In this document: positions 35,161 through 44,674 of the stretch, one piece after another | Layout of the letters: every line of letters begins with the position of its first letter | How positions within the stretch are numbered: position 1 is the stretch's first letter | Origin: Fibrobacterota bacterium | Lineage (GTDB): Bacteria; Fibrobacterota; Chitinivibrionia; Chitinivibrionales; Chitinispirillaceae | Direction of reading: 5' to 3' | Length of the DNA stretch: 64,000 bases | Assembly: GCA_023436205.1 (NCBI GenBank) | Contig: JAEZKC010000016.1 | Location: forward strand, 62,001 to 126,000 | Program-made: the position numbers and the translations under genes | Notes under the pieces: generated by a model | Told to the model about the DNA's origin: nothing | Database searches by the model: none | The model's input: the letters and a program-made list of their open reading frames with translations, nothing else

Positions 35161-36300
35161 CTATTCTTCAAGTGTAAAGAAAAAAGTAGCACCTCTGCCC
35201 TCCTCGGCTTCAGCCCAGATCCGTCCGCCATGACGGTTTATCACCCTGACCACTATCGGCAGTCCAATACCGGTACCAGAGAACTCTTTATTTGAATGCA
35301 GACGCTGAAATGGCTTGAACAGTCTATCCTTGTATTCCATTGGAAATCCTGCCCCGTTGTCTTTGACAAAAAATATTTCCTCCCCGCTCTTATTAAAACT
35401 GCCGAATTCTATACGGGGACCAGGCGTTTTCAAGGTGTATTTCCATGCATTCCCCAGAAGATTGGTAAGTGCTATCTTAAGAAGATTCGGATCTCCGCCG
35501 GCACATAGATTATTCTTAATGGTGATATCAACCTGCCGATCGGGGTCCATGTGCTGAAGTTCGGCCACTACTGTTCTTGCAAGCTCACTCATGTCAACAT
35601 CTATACGGGTCATTTCCTGGCGTGAAACCCTGGAAAGACTCAGCATGTCATCGATCAGCCTGCCCATATTATCGGCACCACTGATAATGCGGTCAATATA
35701 ATCCTGAGCGGTTTTATCAAGCTGATCCTTGTAATCTTCAAGGAGAAAAGTGCTGAAACCACGTATGGTACGCAGCGGAGCTTTCAGGTCATGAGAGACA
35801 GAATAGGAAAAGGCCTGCAGTTCCCTATTGGCCTCCATCAGCGAAGCTTCGGCTTTCTTTCGCCGCGCTAGCTCCCGTGCTACACGGTACTGTGCCTTTC
35901 TGGACCGAAGAGCTGTCTGTACAGCTGTAAGAAGTGTTCGGGTGAGCACCGGGCGCACCAGCACATTTACATTGAGTGATTGTGCCCCGGGGGCAAGCAT
36001 CGCCCAGGCCCTGTCCGGGTCGGCTCCAACGCTTGACATAATAATAAACGGGAAATCCGACCATTCCGGCTGTCTTTTGATCGCCTCCACAAGAAATTCA
36101 ATATCTTTTGGGGAAAGCGCCTCTTCTGCAATAATCGCCGTTCCGGAGACCGCGTCAATTTTTCTTGCAAGCTCCTCTATAGTGCCGCAATCATCAGAAA
36201 CAATTCCCTCATTAGCCAGTGTTTCTTTCAGCACGAGAGCATCACGACCGGTCGGTGCAAGAATAAGCACGTTGTACTTGTCGGTATCCGAAGAGTTCAT
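35161..36300 (-). CDS. Sensor histidine kinase with degenerate N-terminal receiver-like domain
   Basis: 379 residues. Residues about 8-125 resemble a receiver (VLILAPTGRDALVLKETL, PFIIMSS, VLVRPV), but the phospho-acceptor position reads IIAEEAL, without the usual Asp. A coiled linker is followed by HisKA with H170 in SYSVSHDLKAPLR and an ATPase domain (ALTNLLGNAWKYT, FFVKDNGAGFP, GTGIGLPIVVRVINRHGG). It overlaps the KaiC-like gene by 4 bp (ATGA), so the two are translated together and may act as one signalling pair. Confidence 0.9.
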   Translation of the reverse strand: MNSSDTDKYNVLILAPTGRDALVLKETLANEGIVSDDCGTIEELARKIDAVSGTAIIAEEALSPKDIEFLVEAIKRQPEWSDFPFIIMSSVGADPDRAWAMLAPGAQSLNVNVLVRPVLTRTLLTAVQTALRSRKAQYRVARELARRKKAEASLMEANRELQAFSYSVSHDLKAPLRTIRGFSTFLLEDYKDQLDKTAQDYIDRIISGADNMGRLIDDMLSLSRVSRQEMTRIDVDMSELARTVVAELQHMDPDRQVDITIKNNLCAGGDPNLLKIALTNLLGNAWKYTLKTPGPRIEFGSFNKSGEEIFFVKDNGAGFPMEYKDRLFKPFQRLHSNKEFSGTGIGLPIVVRVINRHGGRIWAEAEEGRGATFFFTLEE

Positions 36301-37781
36301 CCCTCTAGTTCCCCTGCAGAATCCTTCAGATTGTTACCGGTATACCGCGGTATTCCCGTGGTGATCCCCTCGAAGGCCTTGAGTACCGGACCGACATGCA
36401 ACCCGTTTGCATCCATTGTCAATTCGCGAATCGAATGCTCATGACCGCCGCTTCTCCGCTTGATAACAGATAAGGCCTTATGCACAGAACCCATAAATTC
36501 GAAATATCCGAGATTGAGAACCGTATCGGATACATAGGAAACATCGAAAGGAGATGATGACGACTGCAGACCAAACGAGGCCTGCTGGGACATGGTAAAA
36601 AGGGTGATCACTCCCTGAAGGTTGAGAAAAGAGGCCAGCTCATGAAGATGCACCGAAAGGAAATGTTCATCGGGCAATGCATAAGCGTAACCGTTGAGGC
36701 TGTCAATCACGACCAGCGATATTTCCTTTTCAATTACAGTTTCGGACACGATGCTGCTGAACTCACCTGCAGAAACTTCTGCTGGATCAATCTGATATAC
36801 CGAAATTAATCCTCTCTCCATATATTTTTGTATATCCATGCCCAGCCCCTTTGCACGCTGGATAAAAGTGGATATCCGTTCATCAAAGCAAAATACCGCC
36901 GAAGACTCGTTTCTCTGTGCAGCAGCTAAAGCGAACTGCGCTGCCATTGCTGATTTGCCGGTACCGGCAGCTCCCTGCAGAAGAGTGCACGTCCCGCGGT
37001 CAAGCCCTCCGCCAAGAAGATTGTCAAGTTCGTCGATTCCGCTTGAAACCGCTTCGAGAGTGTAATTGCGATGGTGTTCCGAAGAGATCAGGCGCGGAAA
37101 CACTCTCACTCCGCCTCTAACTATGGAATAATCATGGTAGCCGGAGATGAAGGAGTGGCCGCGAAGTTTTTCTATTCGTATGCGGCGCCGTTCCGGACCA
37201 TAAAGAGGATCATTTCTGCTCATTTCAATTACACCATGAACGATGGTCTTCAGTATGCTGTTTTCTTCACCTACTGTATCGGTAAACAGAGCCGTACAGG
37301 GCCGGGGTTCCAGAAACTGCTTGAGCATCATCAACTGGCGCTGATACCAGCTTTTCTGCTTTGCAAGCAGCCGTATTTCACTCAACGAATCAATCACAAC
37401 CCGTTGCGGATCATGCTTATTTATCTCATCAATCAATGATTCCACGATCTGCGGCAACTCTATTTCGACAGGATAGAGCATAGTCTGTCCCGGCCCTGGC
37501 TCTCCCACATGAATGGACAGGTGGACGATATTTAGCCCTTCAAGAGAAAACCCGTGTGAGCGGGCAATCATGCGGATCTCCGCTTCTGTTTCGGAAGTAC
37601 CAATATAGAGACAGCGTTCGCCCATACTGACGCCCTGCAGAAGGTACTGCAGACACAATGTTGTTTTTCCGCTTCCGCTGGTGCCGTAAACAGCATACAT
37701 CTGATTACGCGGTAAACCACCCCGCAATACTTTATCCAGACCAGCTATACCAGAATTCATATATTCTGTTGTGTTTTCCAT
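36297..37781 (-). CDS. KaiC-like double-ATPase
   Basis: 494 residues with two RecA-type domains. CI: P-loop YGTSGSGKTTL, DSLSEIRLL as Walker B region. CII: QGAAGTGKSAMA, LVVIDSLNGY. C-terminal segment has VSYVSDTVLNLGYFEFMGSVHKALSVIKRRSGGHEHSIREL, matching the KaiC region around the S431/T432 phospho-sites; here the pair is S415-Y416. The gene is followed (ATGA overlap) by a histidine kinase, as in KaiC-kinase modules outside cyanobacteria. No kaiA or kaiB in the window. Likely timing- or stress-related signalling; unproven. Confidence 0.88.
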   Translation of the reverse strand: MENTTEYMNSGIAGLDKVLRGGLPRNQMYAVYGTSGSGKTTLCLQYLLQGVSMGERCLYIGTSETEAEIRMIARSHGFSLEGLNIVHLSIHVGEPGPGQTMLYPVEIELPQIVESLIDEINKHDPQRVVIDSLSEIRLLAKQKSWYQRQLMMLKQFLEPRPCTALFTDTVGEENSILKTIVHGVIEMSRNDPLYGPERRRIRIEKLRGHSFISGYHDYSIVRGGVRVFPRLISSEHHRNYTLEAVSSGIDELDNLLGGGLDRGTCTLLQGAAGTGKSAMAAQFALAAAQRNESSAVFCFDERISTFIQRAKGLGMDIQKYMERGLISVYQIDPAEVSAGEFSSIVSETVIEKEISLVVIDSLNGYAYALPDEHFLSVHLHELASFLNLQGVITLFTMSQQASFGLQSSSSPFDVSYVSDTVLNLGYFEFMGSVHKALSVIKRRSGGHEHSIRELTMDANGLHVGPVLKAFEGITTGIPRYTGNNLKDSAGELEG

Positions 37782-38124
37782 TTCCGTTTCCCTTTATTAC
37801 AGTGCTCATTTTTGCTTGAAATTAATATGTATCAAGTTATAAATTAAAATACACATTTATTTAGAAATTGGACAGGATTTCTCTTCAGCCATCTATATAC
37901 TTCACATCAAATCCAAGGCAATCTCTTTGATAAAACAGAAGAGCTCGTCAAAACACAGGTAGATAAGACTTTGAAAGTATACTACTCCTGGCCAAAATAT
38001 CACTCATACTCTTTCAAATCTCGATAGTACAATTACCAGACAGTTATCTTGTTCACTTTCAGTTTTTCCAATGCACTTCCTCACACAGGTATTGTTTTAC
38101 AACGTAGAAATATTATTCATCGCT
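37782..38124. other. AT-rich intergenic region, 343 bp
   Basis: Lies between the KaiC-like start and the end of a membrane-protein gene, both on the minus strand. It should hold the KaiC operon promoter, but no -35/-10 pair stood out. No gene seen. Confidence 0.6.
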
Positions 38125-38712
38125 TCAGTTGCTTCGGGAATATTGGGCACTTCCGACCTCTCTTAGAAAGCAGATGGCTAAAAACAGTTCGCCGCAGATT
38201 TTCGCCAAATCCTCCACAATCAAAAGTCGATTGGTGACATCAAGCAGAACCGATAGTCCCCCAAAACACATCGCGAGCAAAATAAACAGACGATTACCTC
38301 TTTGTATATTCTTCCAAATTAGAAGAACTATCCCTCCCCCCACAATTCCAGCCAAAATGACCGGCAGCTCTCCCCAAAGCGAATGAGGTGAAAGATGAGG
38401 GCGTTGCGAAAAAATAATCATCTCTTTTAGCGACTCATGAAACATGAATCGCTCATCGATAGCAAGTGTAAATAGAAAGAGTATTACCGGCATCCAGGGG
38501 AAAAATCCCTTTTTCATCATAATGACAAAGGCGAATGCAGTGGAAGCACTCAGGAGGAATACGGAAACCCAAGTACCCACCGATTTCTCACCCGAAAGGA
38601 CACTGAGAGGGTAGTGACGGTTCACTACAAAAGAGGTTATCACAACAGCTGCTACCATGAAGATAAACAGCAGCTGCGTATACAGAAGAGATCTACCGCT
38701 TTTCAAGTACAA
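38125..38712 (-). CDS. Multipass membrane protein, unrecognised
   Basis: 195 residues with about six membrane segments (YTQLLFIFMVAAVVITSFVV, WVSVFLLSASTAFAFVIMM, MPVILFLFTLAID, LPVILAGIVGGGIVLLIW, FILLAMCFGGLSVLLD, ICGELFLAICFL). A DERFMFHE motif follows the third segment, with possible metal-binding residues. No family named. Its 5' end overlaps the end of the neighbouring lipoprotein gene by 10 bp. Confidence 0.65.
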   Translation of the reverse strand: MYLKSGRSLLYTQLLFIFMVAAVVITSFVVNRHYPLSVLSGEKSVGTWVSVFLLSASTAFAFVIMMKKGFFPWMPVILFLFTLAIDERFMFHESLKEMIIFSQRPHLSPHSLWGELPVILAGIVGGGIVLLIWKNIQRGNRLFILLAMCFGGLSVLLDVTNRLLIVEDLAKICGELFLAICFLREVGSAQYSRSN

Positions 38713-39956
38713 TCCATGTCCTCTGCAGAGTCGATCACCTGCCAGCTCCCGGAAACATTTCCGTACCAGATAATCTTGTTTATGGTTCCCGATACCCCTT
38801 CCCAGCCGGTGGACACGCCAGCTATTTCGGGAACACCATCACCAGTAAGGTCAACTGTCCAGATATTCTTTTTGCGTTTCACAGTGCAACTGGAGATATC
38901 GAGAGGCTTGTATGGTATGTATACTCCCAGAATTTCTGCGGGAGGGTTCTTGGAACAAGCAAAATAGATTGAGGGCAGATCTGAAACGCATCCCTGATAC
39001 GCCTCGAAAAGCTTGTCCTTTACTTTGACAAGACGCCCTTTCACCAGGCCCTTTTCCGTTATGAAATAAACAGGGAAATTATTATCCAAAACATGAATCA
39101 GGGATCCTATTCCCTTTACAGATTTTTCCCATGGGCAATCTTCTTCATGGTGCCCCACCGAAATGGGCTCACCATCCAAAGTAGTTATGGAGACATTTTC
39201 GAAACTGCGAAGCATCCGCATAACTCTGACAATGTTTCCACTTATTTCATTCATGAAGCGCACCTCAGGTTTACCGCTCAGATCCTGATATACCGTCGTA
39301 TCACTTTCATCCCAGGATTTTTGTAAAAATGGCCCCGCTCCCAGAAAGAAGAACTCATGATCTTCGAGGAAGGTTGATGAATCAACTTGCGGCAGCTTGG
39401 CAATTGAAAGTGAGTCTACCACACCGTTACCAAGGAGCATGATTGGCTGAATATCGGGAACACGTTTTCCGGAGGACAGATCCTGCTTGTAGGATTGGAT
39501 CAGTTCATAGGTGATCTCCTGCAGCTTTTCCCATTCATTTCTGATGGAATCACCGCGTGTATTGACAGAATCAGGATATTCATTTCGGTAGTCGGAAGCA
39601 TCGAAGTACCTGTAGCCATAGTTAGCTGAAAAACGGCTTGTCAATTCCCTTAAGATTCTACAGTTTTCGGCAATCTGATTTCTGGTTGGATCGGTTACGG
39701 TGTCATGTACCGGTCCGGATTCAGTTTCAATTTGCGGATAAGACTCTGTTTCATTATGTGGATCAACCGTATCCTCAATAACCGACTCGGTCTGCTGGAT
39801 GTCGCTGCTTTCCGTTTGTGGGACAGGGATCGAAACCGGTTTTACCATTTCCTGCTTCACCTCTTCTGCTTTCTTTTGCTTCGAGCAGAAAACAATGGTT
39901 GTCGACAATACTAAACAGGCCATTAAGGGGTACAATTTTCTGAATCCCTGAAGCAT
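38703..39956 (-). CDS. Lipoprotein of unknown function
   Basis: 417 residues with lipobox IVFC (Cys24) followed by a Glu/Gln/Thr/Ser-rich linker (to about residue 100), then a mixed globular part (VSITTLDGEPISVGHHEEDCPW; GVYIPYKPLDISSCTVKRKKNIWTVDLTGDGVPEIAGVSTGW). The late TVDLTGDGVPEI is reminiscent of FG-GAP/VCBS calcium-binding loops, but a single copy proves nothing. Upstream partner of the membrane protein, 10-bp overlap. Confidence 0.65.
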   Translation of the reverse strand: MLQGFRKLYPLMACLVLSTTIVFCSKQKKAEEVKQEMVKPVSIPVPQTESSDIQQTESVIEDTVDPHNETESYPQIETESGPVHDTVTDPTRNQIAENCRILRELTSRFSANYGYRYFDASDYRNEYPDSVNTRGDSIRNEWEKLQEITYELIQSYKQDLSSGKRVPDIQPIMLLGNGVVDSLSIAKLPQVDSSTFLEDHEFFFLGAGPFLQKSWDESDTTVYQDLSGKPEVRFMNEISGNIVRVMRMLRSFENVSITTLDGEPISVGHHEEDCPWEKSVKGIGSLIHVLDNNFPVYFITEKGLVKGRLVKVKDKLFEAYQGCVSDLPSIYFACSKNPPAEILGVYIPYKPLDISSCTVKRKKNIWTVDLTGDGVPEIAGVSTGWEGVSGTINKIIWYGNVSGSWQVIDSAEDMDCT

Positions 39957-40260
39957 CGAACGGCTCCTTTCATGAGAGTAGGGCTTAAGCGGTTGTACAT
40001 TTCATTATAAATTGCGGATAGATGAGGGGCAAGAGTTCGGGTATGAGAATTGAGTAGGGAAGGTTAACGTGTTACTACAATAATACAGGCCTACGGAAAA
40101 TTAGAATAGTGACGGTTGTTCTTTGAAAGCTTGTAGAGCTTTCATTATTGTAGATAAGAGACCCACCGAAAATTCGCTTCCCTTTGGGGAAGCACTATTG
40201 GTGATTAGCACTACCCAACATTACATATTCATCAAATCCCCTATAATGTATATTTATCAA
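39957..40260. other. Divergent intergenic region, 304 bp
   Basis: Separates the lipoprotein (minus) and epimerase (plus) genes. Contains the 40124 palindrome and a hairpin GCTTCCC-TTT-GGGGAAGC near 40175-40193. Promoters for both genes must lie here but none was assigned. Confidence 0.55.
40124..40146 (+). repeat. Short palindromic motif, copy 2 of 2
   Basis: GAAAGCT and AGCTTTC arms around TGTAG; matches 17551-17573 at 21 of 23 positions. Confidence 0.5.
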
Positions 40261-41196
40261 ATGAAAAAAGCATTCATTACCGGTGTCAATGGATTTGTGG
40301 GAGGTGTCCTTGCAAAACATCTCTCCGGTGAATTTCAAGTCATCGGTACCGATCTTGAGCCACACTGCAAAAGCCCCGACGTGGATCACTATTTCCCTGC
40401 AGATATCCGTGATGGACAAAAACTGGAACAGATCTTTACAGAGCATTCGTTTGATCATGTTTACCATCTGGCTGCCATAAGCAGTCTTCCCAAAGCAAAC
40501 AGTTCCCCGCATCTCACGATGGAAATCAACCTTCTTGGGACCATCTCTCTCCTGGATGCGGCTGCAGCCACCAAAAGTTCATCAAGGATCCTCATTGTGG
40601 GCTCATCCAAAGAGTACTCCCCCGGGCTCCCCGGACCAATAGATGAACAGGCCCAGATGATCCCCACCAGCTTCTATGGAATTTCAAAACTTGCCTGCGA
40701 ACTGTGCGCCCGCCAGTATATCGGACGAGGACTGGATATCCTTTTCTCCCGTTCCTTCAACCATACCGGACCCGGCCAGGCCCCCTCATTTGTCCTTTCT
40801 GACTGGACGCGACAAGCTGCCCTGATCAGGCATAACAAACAAGAACCAGTTCTGGAAACGGGATCACTTGAAGAATCAATCGATTTTACAGACGTAAGAG
40901 ATGTGGTTAGAGCTTACCAGCTGATACTAGACAAAGGCAAAACAGGTGAAGCCTACAACGTCTGCTCGGGTGAAGGTGTGCGGCTTTCCGATGTCCTTGA
41001 CATGATCGTCTCGAAAACTGAAATGCCGGTAAGCATCAAATCCTCTCAGGCAAAGTTATCCAGAACCTCCGTGCCACAACCTGCAGGAAATAATGGAAAG
41101 CTTATAAGCCACACAGGCTGGAGCCGCTCATTTACCCTTGATCAGACCATTGAAGACTTATACCACTACTGGCTGACAGAGATAAATAACCAATAA
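40261..41196 (+). CDS. NAD-dependent sugar epimerase/reductase (RMD/GMD-like)
   Basis: 311 residues, extended SDR: Rossmann FITGVNGFVGGVLAKHL, catalytic Ser in VGSSKEY and Y-x3-K in FYGISKLACE, and FNHTGPGQAPSFVLSDWTRQ, typical of GDP-6-deoxy-4-keto sugar reductases and GDP-mannose 4,6-dehydratases. Makes a nucleotide deoxy-sugar for surface glycans; the precise product is not readable. The longer frame from 40123 was rejected; ATG 40261 begins at MKKAFITG, though its ribosome-binding site is weak. Confidence 0.85.
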   Translation: MKKAFITGVNGFVGGVLAKHLSGEFQVIGTDLEPHCKSPDVDHYFPADIRDGQKLEQIFTEHSFDHVYHLAAISSLPKANSSPHLTMEINLLGTISLLDAAAATKSSSRILIVGSSKEYSPGLPGPIDEQAQMIPTSFYGISKLACELCARQYIGRGLDILFSRSFNHTGPGQAPSFVLSDWTRQAALIRHNKQEPVLETGSLEESIDFTDVRDVVRAYQLILDKGKTGEAYNVCSGEGVRLSDVLDMIVSKTEMPVSIKSSQAKLSRTSVPQPAGNNGKLISHTGWSRSFTLDQTIEDLYHYWLTEINNQ

Positions 41197-41197
41197 A

Positions 41198-41229
41198 AAA
41201 GGGCCGCCGCTTTGATACGGAGGCCCTTT
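41198..41229. terminator. Bidirectional terminator between epimerase and clpX
   Basis: AAAGGGCC-g-CCG pairs with CGG-a-GGCCCTTT; A run on one side and T run on the other. It lies between convergent genes, serving both. Confidence 0.8.
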
Positions 41230-41253
41230 ACGATTAACCAATCAATCTGTTTG

Positions 41254-42507
41254 TCAGGCGATCTTTTTATCCTTTTTGAGGATAAAGGAAGGAGCGGCCT
41301 GACGCAGAATCACTTCCCTGTTCACCATTACCTCCCTGATATCATCACGGGACGGAATTTCGAACATGATGGGCACCAGAGCGGTTTCAAGAACATTTCT
41401 TAAACCTCTGGCACCGGTCTTCTTCTGATGAGCGATTCTGACCACTTCCCGAAGAGCGTCTCTAGTGAATGTGAGGCGTACACCTTCCATCGCAAAGAGC
41501 TTCTGATACTGCTTTGTAAGCGCATTCTTCGGCTCGTTGAGAATCTGCAGAAGTGCATCTTCATCAAGTTCGTCAAGTCCAAGCACCGCAGGAAGTCTTC
41601 CCACAATTTCGGGAATCAGCCCGAAACGGATAAGGTCATCCGGCTCAACCCGGCGCAGAATGTCACCGGTCTTGAGGTGTTCTTTACGTTTAAGCTCGGC
41701 GTTGAAACCCATGCGACTTTCACCGATACGGGCTTCAATAATTTTGTCAAGACCTTCAAAAGCACCGCCGCAGATGAAGAGAATATCGCGGGTATTGATC
41801 TGAATGAGATTCTGCTCAGGGTGCTTGCGTCCGCCTTTAGGCGGTATGCTTGACACAGTACCTTCAAGAATCTTGAGCATCGCCTGCTGCACTCCCTCGC
41901 CGGACACGTCGCGGGTAATGGAGGGGTTGGCAGATTTTCTGCTGATTTTGTCGAACTCATCGATGTAAATGATACCCCGCTCGGCTTTGGCAACATCGTA
42001 GTTTGCAGCCTGCAGAAGCCTCACCAGCATATTTTCCACATCTTCACCAACGTAACCGGCTTCGGTGAAAATGGTGGCATCCACAATGGAAAAAGGCACC
42101 TTGAGCAGTTTGGCCAGAGTCTGGGCGATGAGGGTCTTACCGGTACCGGTAGGCCCGACCATCAGCATGTTCGATTTGTCAATCTCAACCCCGTCGGAGT
42201 TGTTCTGAGTGCGAGAAAGAATTCTTTTGAAGTGATTGTAGGCTGCAACGCAGACACCCATCTTCACTTCATCCTGCCCGATCACATACTGGTCGATAAA
42301 GTCCTTCATCTCCCTTGGATTAGGCAGAGTCTCAAGATTAAGGTCTCCCGGAACAGCGGTACGCTCCTCCCGGAGAATCTCATTGCACATGTCTACACAC
42401 TCGTTGCAGATATGCACAGAGGGGCCGGTGATGAGTTTGGAGACCTCATCGGGGCCCTTACCACAGAATGAACACTTGATTCCCGGATATCGGGGTCTTG
42501 ATGACAT
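41254..42507 (-). CDS. clpX: ClpX, ATPase subunit of ClpXP protease
   Basis: 417 residues, full length. N-terminal C4 zinc domain (CSFCGKG...CNECVDMCNE), Walker A VGPTGTGKT, Walker B IIYIDEFDKI, GYVG pore-1 loop (EAGYVGEDVE), sensor block and GARGLRNVLE. The ClpP-docking IGF loop reads MGF (GESRMGFNAE). Unfolds substrates and feeds them to ClpP. 6 nt downstream of clpP, so co-transcribed. Confidence 0.97.
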   Translation of the reverse strand: MSSRPRYPGIKCSFCGKGPDEVSKLITGPSVHICNECVDMCNEILREERTAVPGDLNLETLPNPREMKDFIDQYVIGQDEVKMGVCVAAYNHFKRILSRTQNNSDGVEIDKSNMLMVGPTGTGKTLIAQTLAKLLKVPFSIVDATIFTEAGYVGEDVENMLVRLLQAANYDVAKAERGIIYIDEFDKISRKSANPSITRDVSGEGVQQAMLKILEGTVSSIPPKGGRKHPEQNLIQINTRDILFICGGAFEGLDKIIEARIGESRMGFNAELKRKEHLKTGDILRRVEPDDLIRFGLIPEIVGRLPAVLGLDELDEDALLQILNEPKNALTKQYQKLFAMEGVRLTFTRDALREVVRIAHQKKTGARGLRNVLETALVPIMFEIPSRDDIREVMVNREVILRQAAPSFILKKDKKIA

Positions 42508-42513
42508 ATGTGA

Positions 42514-43098
42514 CTATTCCCTTGCAGTCAAGATTTCGTCTACCAGACCGTAGGCTTTCGCCTCCTCGGCAGACATGTAAAAATTCCGGTCGGTATCCTT
42601 GGCGATAACCTCCAGACTCTGACCGGAGTGCTTATGGATAATTTCGTTGAGAGTCTGCTTCACCCGAATGATTTCCCGGGCATGAATGGCCACATCTGCA
42701 GCCTGTCCACCGGCTCCGCCAAGAGGCTGGTGAAGCATGATTCTTGAATGAGGCAGCGCATAACGCTTGCCCTTCGTTCCTGCAGCCAGGAGAACGGCTC
42801 CCATGCTTGCGGCCTGACCGATGCAGATCGTGGACACATCGGGCTTTATGTACTGAATCGTATCGTAGATGGCCAGCCCGGAAGACACAACGCCACCAGG
42901 CGAATTGATGTAAATGGTTATATCCTTTTCGGAGTCTTCGTATTCAAGAAAAATCAACTGAGCCATAACCAGATCGGCCGTAGTGTCGTCGATATCTGAT
43001 CCCAAAAAGATGATTCGCTCTTTAAGAAGCCTTGAATAGATATCAAAAGAGCGTTCCCCACGACCTGTCTGTTCAATTACCATCGGAATTAAAGGCAT
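42514..43098 (-). CDS. clpP: ClpP protease subunit
   Basis: 194 residues. Catalytic Ser98 in GQAASMGAVLL and His123 in SRIMLHQP. The third triad position, Asp in most ClpP (D-T-D-R-D), reads Asn here: DTDRNFYMSAEEA (N172). Self-compartmentalised serine protease of ClpXP. The start ATG has AAAGGA upstream. Order tig-clpP-clpX is the common bacterial one. Confidence 0.96.
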   Translation of the reverse strand: MPLIPMVIEQTGRGERSFDIYSRLLKERIIFLGSDIDDTTADLVMAQLIFLEYEDSEKDITIYINSPGGVVSSGLAIYDTIQYIKPDVSTICIGQAASMGAVLLAAGTKGKRYALPHSRIMLHQPLGGAGGQAADVAIHAREIIRVKQTLNEIIHKHSGQSLEVIAKDTDRNFYMSAEEAKAYGLVDEILTARE

Positions 43099-43194
43099 AA
43101 TTCAGTCCTTTCAGATGTTAGTGCAGCCCCTGGCAAATATTGTCCTACAAAAACCGGACCTGTGATGGGAATATAGCTCGTGATGCGCGGGGCC

Positions 43195-43244
43195 GTCCGG
43201 ATTATCCGGACAGGTACACTTGGTATATTACGTATTAGTGTACC
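43195..43244. promoter_or_regulatory. Two adjacent palindromes in the clpP upstream region
   Basis: GTCCGG-ATTAT-CCGGAC (43195-43211) is followed by GGTACACT...AGTGTACC (43213-43244). Both lie between clpP and tig and could be operators or the tig-end hairpin; function not known. The 43099-43370 gap otherwise shows no gene. Confidence 0.4.
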
Positions 43245-43370
43245 GATTATCTATAATAAAATATCTATCCCGGCCAAAAGGAAGAAAAAAATGAACGCCG
43301 GACGACTTGCGTTCAACGTTCATTTAATTCCTAACCCGTAAGTGCAGTCAAAAACACTCCTGCAATACCG

Positions 43371-44624
43371 CTACTTCTGCTCCCCGATGAGAAAATCGAG
43401 GGTTTTCTGTTCGCGGATATCGGCCCGAATACGGTTGGTAGTCCCGTTTTTACGGAAAACCTGCTTGAGATTATCAAACTCCTGGTTATACATCTTGGCC
43501 AGGCGCTCAATTTCCTTGTCCACCTCTTCCTGAGTGGCTTTGATCTTTTCCTGATCGGCCACAAAGTCGATAATTCTCTGACGCTTGAGAGAGTGAATGG
43601 CAGATTCCTTATACTGCCCATCAGCCTCTTCCCGTGAGGGCACTGGATCTTCGGGCCTGCGGTAACGCATGGATTCTTCGTACATATAATTGATAAGCGA
43701 TTCCACTCTGGCAGGAGGAACATCAAAAGGGTTCTCTTTGATCAGAGTATCGATAGCCTCGTTGTAGGCCTCGTTTTTGGCCCGCTCGTTCTCCTGCTGC
43801 TCAAGACTCTTGCGAATCTCCTCTTTAAGTGCATCCTCGGTTTCGTAGTTACCCACTTTTTTAAGGAATTCCTCGTTCACCTCAGGAAGCTTCTTTTCCT
43901 GAACTGAAACTACAGCAACCGTGAACTCGCCGGTTTTGCCGGCAACGCTCTGATCCTGGTAGTCTTTGGGGAACTTTACAGTGATATCCACCACATCTCC
44001 GGCGGAAACCCCGGTGAGTCCTTTATCGAAATCTTTAAGTTTTGTATCGGAACCGATCTCCACAGGGTAGGCCGGATTCTGCACATTCTGCTGCTCTTCA
44101 CCTTCTACAACCACCTTACGGTATTCGAAACGCACATAATCGCCTTTTTTGGAAGGCCTCTGCACGTCGGTGAATTCAGCAAGACGATCTCTGAGCCCCT
44201 GGAAAGATTCCTCGACATCGCTGTCCTTAATCTTTTTAGGCTTGGTCTTGACCTTCAGCTTATCGTAGTTCTTGATTTCTACAACCGGGTCCACCTCGGT
44301 TTCGATGGTGAAGAAAAGAGGCTCACCCTCATTATTTTTCACCTCGTTCACCTTTGCCGGGGCCACCGGGTTGATATTGTTCTGTTCGCAGGCGGTCTTG
44401 TATGATTTCTGAATGATATCATCCATGATTTCAGCCTTGATGGCATCTCCATAGCGCTGCCTGAGCAGGGATGTGGGCACCTTGCCCTGACGGAATCCGG
44501 GGAGACGCACTTCCCGCTTGTACTGATTGAGCTTGGAATCAAATGCTTCTTGCACTTCCTGCTCAGGAACTTCAAACTCTATAACCCGCTTCCAGGATGT
44601 CGGTTCGGAAACAGTTGCTTTCAA
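43371..44624 (-). CDS. tig: Trigger factor, ribosome-bound chaperone
   Basis: 417 residues: N-terminal ribosome-binding domain with the RLPGFRQGKVP signature region (VRLPGFRQGKVPTSLL), PPIase-like domain (KGDYVRFEYRKV, about 150-240) and helical C-terminal arms. Assists folding of nascent chains. The start is TTG, chosen because GGAGG lies 8 nt upstream; tRNA-Leu is 51 bp upstream. The C-terminus is shorter than E. coli's. Confidence 0.95.
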   Translation of the reverse strand: MKATVSEPTSWKRVIEFEVPEQEVQEAFDSKLNQYKREVRLPGFRQGKVPTSLLRQRYGDAIKAEIMDDIIQKSYKTACEQNNINPVAPAKVNEVKNNEGEPLFFTIETEVDPVVEIKNYDKLKVKTKPKKIKDSDVEESFQGLRDRLAEFTDVQRPSKKGDYVRFEYRKVVVEGEEQQNVQNPAYPVEIGSDTKLKDFDKGLTGVSAGDVVDITVKFPKDYQDQSVAGKTGEFTVAVVSVQEKKLPEVNEEFLKKVGNYETEDALKEEIRKSLEQQENERAKNEAYNEAIDTLIKENPFDVPPARVESLINYMYEESMRYRRPEDPVPSREEADGQYKESAIHSLKRQRIIDFVADQEKIKATQEEVDKEIERLAKMYNQEFDNLKQVFRKNGTTNRIRADIREQKTLDFLIGEQK

Positions 44625-44674
44625 CTACTGATCCTCCTCTATTTTTAGGTAACGTGAGAGCAGCTGAACAATAA

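Noticed and set aside
38049..38237. Plus-strand ORF opposite the membrane-protein gene
   Set aside because: Composition is unlike a protein and it overlaps a better gene on the other strand.
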